NCBI GenBank assembly: GCA_038222225.1
Contig: JBBRHV010000039.1
Coordinates: forward strand, 1 to 18,848
Direction of reading: 5' to 3'
Source: JAKLFA01 sp038222225
GTDB lineage: Bacteria; Omnitrophota; Gorgyraeia; Zapsychrales; JANLHA01
DNA length: 18,848 bases
Under the pieces are notes generated by a model that did not search any database, was not told where the DNA came from, and saw nothing but the letters and a program-made list of their open reading frames with translations. Shown piece by piece: positions 15,596 to 18,848 of the stretch (position 1 is its first letter; each line of letters begins with the position of its first letter). The position numbers and the translations under genes are program-made.

Positions 15596-16468
15596 TTAAA
15601 CTTTTGCTGGTTCGGTTTCTTTTAGAATTTGTGTTCCAATCCCTTGATCGGTAAAAATTTCAAGCAGCAATGCATGACGCAGGCGGGCGTTAACAATGTG
15701 CGTTTTGTGCACTCCGCCATGAAGCGCTTCAATGCAGGAATTGACCTTCGGGATCATGCCTCCGGAGATCACGCCGGAACGGATCAGATTTTCGACGTCC
15801 TTGATCGTTAAGGTGGAGATCAAAGATTCCGGATCGTTGGCATCGCGCAAGACGCCGGTCACATTGGTCAGAAAAACTAATTTTTCCGCTTCGAGAGATC
15901 CGGCGATTGCGCTGGCCACCTCATCGGCGTTCACATTGTGCGGTTGATTCTCAACGCTGATCCCCATGGGGGACAAAACTGTGATATGCCCATTCTGCAG
16001 GTGCTCTTCAATAGCTTGGCGGTCGACCTTGGTAATCGTGCCAACAAATCCCAGGTCCTGATCGGCGAGCTTTTTTTCCACGTGAATGATGTTTTCATGG
16101 CCTTTAAGGCCGGTGACATCTCCGTGAGCGGAGCGGAGTTCATCCACAATCCGTTTATTGAGCTTATCCAGCTCCTCTCCGACGATTTCCAGGGTCTCTT
16201 TGTCCGTCACGCGTATGCCGTTGTGAAATTTGGCGTCGATCCCTTTTTCCTTCAAACGGCCGCTGATATGAGGCCCTCCCCCGTGGACCAGAATGGTCCG
16301 GATGCCGACATAACTTAAGAACACAATGTCTTCCAGCACGTTCTTTCGTATGGTTTCATCCTCGAGAATGCTGCCACCGTATTTGATCACAAAGACCTTG
16401 CGGCGAAACTCGTGAATATAGGGAATCGCTTCAACTAAAACACTGGCTTTTCGTATGAACGTTTCCAT
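15596..16468 (-). CDS. argB: N-acetylglutamate kinase, arginine-sensitive type
   Basis: ArgB phosphorylates N-acetylglutamate with ATP. Amino-acid kinase motifs seen are VIKYGGSIL, LVHGGGPHIS, FHNGIRVTDKETLEIV, NVNADEVASAIAGSL and SGGMIPKVNSCIEAL. Before the first strand there are about 25 extra residues (ASVLVEAIPYIHEFRRKV). In the family this mobile N-terminal helix is found in hexameric, arginine-inhibited kinases (such as those of Pseudomonas and Thermotoga) and is absent from the dimeric E. coli type. It therefore probably carries end-product feedback for the pathway, consistent with acetyl recycling by ArgJ. The start overlaps the argJ stop by 1 nt (TGATG). Confidence 0.97.
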   Translation of the reverse strand: METFIRKASVLVEAIPYIHEFRRKVFVIKYGGSILEDETIRKNVLEDIVFLSYVGIRTILVHGGGPHISGRLKEKGIDAKFHNGIRVTDKETLEIVGEELDKLNKRIVDELRSAHGDVTGLKGHENIIHVEKKLADQDLGFVGTITKVDRQAIEEHLQNGHITVLSPMGISVENQPHNVNADEVASAIAGSLEAEKLVFLTNVTGVLRDANDPESLISTLTIKDVENLIRSGVISGGMIPKVNSCIEALHGGVHKTHIVNARLRHALLLEIFTDQGIGTQILKETEPAKV

Positions 16469-17613
16469 CAGGTATATTTTCCGTTGATGCGGATATATTC
16501 TTCCGTTAGATTGCAGGTATAAACAATCGCGCTGGCTTTTCCGAGTTGCAGATCCGCTTCAATGCGTACAATGTTATTGCTGCTTTTAACACTGATATTG
16601 AGCATCTGCTCATCCACTTTGATCCCGAGAGATCCGATCGCCGCCGCGATACGTCCCCAGTTGGGGTTGGCCTGATCGTAATCCGCTGTTTTCACAAGAT
16701 TCGAATTGGCAATGGCTTTAGCAGCTCTTAAGGCCACTTTTTCACTTGGAGCGCCATTGAGAAAAATTTCAATGAATTTTGAAGCCCCCTCGCCATCTAA
16801 AACGATTTTTTTGGCGAGATCAAGGCAGATGGCGGTCAGCGCCTCACAAAAGAGGGCAAAGTTTTTGTCATCCTTGGTGATGTGTTTATTACCGGCAGCG
16901 CCGTTGGCCAGGATGGAGACCATGTCGTTGGTGCTCATGCATCCATCTACGGTGATGCAGTTAAAAGATTTGTCCGTGGCAATTTTAAGGGCCTTCTTCA
17001 GCATGAGCTGATCGATGGACGCATCGGTTGTAAGAAACGCCAGCATCGTCGCCATATTCGGTTCAATCATGCCGGAACCTTTCGCGCACCCGCCGATGGT
17101 GACCGTTGTTTCATCGAGTTCGATCGAAATCGCGATCTCTTTAGTTGTCAGGTCGGTGGTCATGATCCCCAAGGCAGCCGCGGTTCCGTTGACGCGGCGG
17201 CTTCCTAAACTATGCACTAAAAGGGGCGTTTTTTCCGCTATTTTTTTAAACGGGAAAGGTTGTCCGATAATACCGGTGGAGGCCACAATCACATCCGAGG
17301 TTTTGATCTTGAGCAGCTTTGCGGTGATTTCGGCCATACGTTTAGCATAGATGAGGCCGAAGCTTCCCGTAAAGCAATTTGCGTTTCCGCTGTTGCACAG
17401 GACCGCCTGGGCCGTGCCGTCCTTGAGATGGCTTTTGGATATGATGAGCGGCGCAGCCTTGACAGAGTTCCGGGTATACACACCGGCGGCGGCACAGGGA
17501 AGCTTGCTGTAAATTAAGGAAAGATCCGGACGTCCAGAACGCTTGATTCCACAGCAAATACTATTGGCTAAGAACCCTTTGGGCTGAGTTACGCCTGCCT
17601 TAATAATTTTCAT
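16468..17613 (-). CDS. argJ: Glutamate N-acetyltransferase / ornithine acetyltransferase
   Basis: ArgJ moves the acetyl group from N-acetylornithine to glutamate, closing the acetyl cycle; bifunctional versions also use acetyl-CoA. It is an Ntn-type self-processing enzyme. The cleavage motif GSGMIEPNMATML is at 180-191, with cleavage expected before the nucleophile Thr189, giving alpha and beta chains. Also present are NSGNANCFTG, ASTGIIGQPF, the oxyanion-type ALGIMTTD, TVDGCMSTND and the C-terminal EYIRINGKYT. Length is 381 residues. It starts 15 nt after argC. No argA or argE is in the window, as expected for the cyclic route, but whether it is mono- or bifunctional cannot be read from sequence. 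Confidence 0.97.
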   Translation of the reverse strand: MKIIKAGVTQPKGFLANSICCGIKRSGRPDLSLIYSKLPCAAAGVYTRNSVKAAPLIISKSHLKDGTAQAVLCNSGNANCFTGSFGLIYAKRMAEITAKLLKIKTSDVIVASTGIIGQPFPFKKIAEKTPLLVHSLGSRRVNGTAAALGIMTTDLTTKEIAISIELDETTVTIGGCAKGSGMIEPNMATMLAFLTTDASIDQLMLKKALKIATDKSFNCITVDGCMSTNDMVSILANGAAGNKHITKDDKNFALFCEALTAICLDLAKKIVLDGEGASKFIEIFLNGAPSEKVALRAAKAIANSNLVKTADYDQANPNWGRIAAAIGSLGIKVDEQMLNISVKSSNNIVRIEADLQLGKASAIVYTCNLTEEYIRINGKYT

Positions 17614-17628
17614 AATAGCCTCTCGTGT

Positions 17629-18657
17629 TTATGGAAGTCCTGTGGTCTCAGGAAACCCAAAGAGAATGTTCATATTCTGAATAGCCTGTCCGGCAGCGCC
17701 TTTGATCAGATTATCAATCGCCACGGTTATAATCAGTTGTTGCTTTTTTTTGCTAAAGGTCAGGCCGATATCACAAAAATTTGTTCCGACCACGTTCTTG
17801 ATCTCAGGGATCTCTCCGGGTTTGAGGACGCGGACGAACGGTTCTGTTTTATAGAATTTCTTATACATGCCGTGGATCTTGGCGGACGACAGGTCCCCCT
17901 TGACCGCAACATAAATGGTTTCATAAATTCCGGTTGTGATCGGCAACAGGTGTGCCGTGAACGTGACATCGATATTCTGGCCGGCGACAATCGATAGACA
18001 CTGGTTGATTTCTGGTGTGTGCTGATGGCTGAAAATTTTGTAGGCCTTCAGATTTTCATTGACCTCAGCAAACATCATCGCCGGCAAAGCCTTTTTGCCT
18101 GCTCCGCTCACGCCGGATTTCGCATCAATGATGATTGAACCGACGGAAGCTGTTTGCAAGCCCACCAACGGTGACAGGCCTAAGATGGCGGCCGTCGGAT
18201 AGCACCCGGGGTTTGCGATCAATTTTGCCGTCGCGATTTTGGCGCGAAACAATTCCGGAAGACCATAGACGGCCTTTGACAGCCGGCGAGGGTCGCTATG
18301 TTTTTTGCCATACCATTTCTTATAGGCAGCGGCAGAATGAAGCCGATAATCGCCGCTCAGATCAATGACGGAAAGGCCTTTTGATAACAGTTGGGGCGCA
18401 ACCTCCATCGATACAGTATGGGGGACAGCCAGGAACACGACATCACACAGATCCGCGGCCTTCTTTGCCTGAAACGGTTCGCAATAGAGTTTGGTCTTAC
18501 CATTCAATTGAGGCCAAATGTCCGTGAGCTTTCCCTCGGTCGTGTTGGCGCTGACATACGTCAGGCGGATATTGGGGTGGCTCAAAAGGAGTTTAATTGT
18601 TGCAAGGCCTGAATAGCCGCTGACTCCAACGATGCCGGCACGAATATATTTATTCAT
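17629..18657 (-). CDS. argC: N-acetyl-gamma-glutamyl-phosphate reductase
   Basis: ArgC reduces N-acetylglutamyl phosphate with NADPH to the semialdehyde. Visible are the Rossmann motif GIVGVSGYSG at 8-17, DLSGDYRL, the catalytic Cys152 in ANPGCYPTAAILGL, DAKSGVSGAGK and the His-bearing SHQHTPEINQ. It has 342 residues, normal for the family. The ATG at 18657 has CAGGAAAA close upstream. It is the first gene of the long cluster. Only 54 nt separate its ATG from the end of an ISL3-family insertion, so its promoter is either in that AT-rich gap or has been replaced by the element. Confidence 0.97.
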   Translation of the reverse strand: MNKYIRAGIVGVSGYSGLATIKLLLSHPNIRLTYVSANTTEGKLTDIWPQLNGKTKLYCEPFQAKKAADLCDVVFLAVPHTVSMEVAPQLLSKGLSVIDLSGDYRLHSAAAYKKWYGKKHSDPRRLSKAVYGLPELFRAKIATAKLIANPGCYPTAAILGLSPLVGLQTASVGSIIIDAKSGVSGAGKKALPAMMFAEVNENLKAYKIFSHQHTPEINQCLSIVAGQNIDVTFTAHLLPITTGIYETIYVAVKGDLSSAKIHGMYKKFYKTEPFVRVLKPGEIPEIKNVVGTNFCDIGLTFSKKKQQLIITVAIDNLIKGAAGQAIQNMNILFGFPETTGLP

Positions 18658-18691
18658 GATGTTTTCCTGAAATATAAAGTATATACATATT

Positions 18692-18710
18692 TATAAATGA
18701 ATAATTTATA
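18692..18710. promoter_or_regulatory. 19-bp AT-rich palindrome upstream of argC, possible operator
   Basis: TATAAAT and ATTTATA are perfect inverted 7-bp arms around GAATA. The core TGAAT followed by A/T bases resembles one half of an ArgR/AhrC ARG box (consensus half-site TGAAT..ATTCA), but the other half is poor. The palindrome lies 35 nt before the argC ATG and its right edge is one base from the IS end. An ArgR site is a hypothesis only. No confident -10/-35 pair stands out in this 54-nt gap because it is so AT-rich. Confidence 0.35.
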
Positions 18711-18711
18711 T

Positions 18712-18848
18712 GGCTCTTCACCGTTTCCTGTGGGTAAATCACAGGGGTTGATCTTTGATAAATGACGTTATGACCTTGAGTTTTAAATACTCAAGATTCC
18801 GAATTCCAAACGAACGTCTTTGAATGACACGGATTTTGTTGATCAAGC
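18712..18848 (-). mobile_element. ISL3-family insertion sequence, terminal part
   Basis: The plus strand from 18712 reads GGCTCTTCACCG, the kind of end expected of ISL3-family terminal repeats (GGCTCTT...). It is followed by a short palindrome CCTGTG/CACAGG (18727-18732, 18740-18745) and, running towards this end, by the C-terminus of an ISL3-type transposase. The element continues beyond the window, so its completeness is unknown. The family makes 8-bp target duplications; the 8 bases outside the end, 18704-18711 (ATTTATAT), are the predicted copy. It lies 54 nt upstream of argC, oriented so that transposase transcription would run into the arg operon. Confidence 0.7.
18739..18848 (-). CDS. 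ISL3-family transposase, C-terminal 35 residues
   Basis: The minus-strand frame is open from the window edge to a TGA at 18741-18739. The visible end contains NKIRVIQRRSFGIRN, followed by LEYLKLKVI. It closely resembles the conserved C-terminal NKIKxIKRxxYGxRNFxxFRLR block of DDE transposases of the ISL3 (IS204/IS1001/IS1096) family. The stop is 27 nt from the element end, a usual arrangement. An inverted repeat (CTTGAGT/ACTCAAG, 18775-18781 and 18789-18795) falls within this coding part. The catalytic DDE residues lie outside the window, so it is not possible to say whether the enzyme is intact. Confidence 0.7.
   Translation of the reverse strand, partial: LINKIRVIQRRSFGIRNLEYLKLKVITSFIKDQPL

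Noticed and set aside
18775..18795. CTTGAGT/ACTCAAG inverted repeat as a terminator or att site
   Set aside because: It lies within the transposase coding frame and has no T-tract; it is probably incidental to the coding sequence.

Overview
The window is a compact bacterial chromosome segment in which essentially every gene reads on the minus strand, so the biological order runs from high to low coordinates. It is dominated by two fused biosynthetic blocks. The first is a complete ornithine-to-arginine set in the order argC-argJ-argB-argD-argF-argG-argH (18657 to 10925). The second is a DAP/lysine set in the order lysA-dapF-dapA-dapB-dapL (10920 to 5860). Genes touch or overlap at most junctions (4-nt ATGA overlaps at argD/argF and argF/argG, a 1-nt TGATG overlap at argB/argJ, gaps of 3-4 nt at argD/argB, lysA/argH and dapF/lysA), which suggests one long transcription unit. 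The DAP branch uses LL-diaminopimelate aminotransferase (DapL), so the acylated DapD/DapC/DapE steps are not needed between DapB and DapF. The arginine branch uses ArgJ (acetyl recycling), and ArgB carries the N-terminal helix typical of arginine-inhibited kinases. The precursor enzymes LysC, Asd and ArgA are not here.

folK (GTG start) and panC follow dapL and overlap one another; they feed folate and pantothenate/CoA synthesis. A clear sigma70-type promoter at the end of panC then starts a new unit: an aspartate dehydrogenase (nadX-like), followed by a small, very lysine-rich protein built from two copies of a 32-residue unit plus a histone-H1-like Lys/Ala tail. That gene has the strongest Shine-Dalgarno in the window and ends in a 14-bp terminator hairpin. 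uvrA (nucleotide excision repair) follows, and the left edge holds the start of an exported TPR-type protein with its own promoter.

At the right edge, the last 137 bases are the end of an ISL3-family insertion sequence: the transposase C-terminus plus a terminal repeat beginning GGCTCTTCACC, 54 nt upstream of the argC start codon and abutting a 19-bp AT-rich palindrome that could be an operator. A second non-coding region of interest is the 128-nt dapF-dapA spacer, which is organised as nested inverted repeats.

The DapL pathway, the merged arg/dap cluster and the Lys-rich repeat protein fit a Gram-negative-type candidate phylum such as Omnitrophota, or a deltaproteobacterial or Nitrospirota relative. 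That placement is inference from gene content, not proof. I saw no tRNA, rRNA or CRISPR. Apart from the IS, no stretch over 300 bases lacks a gene.
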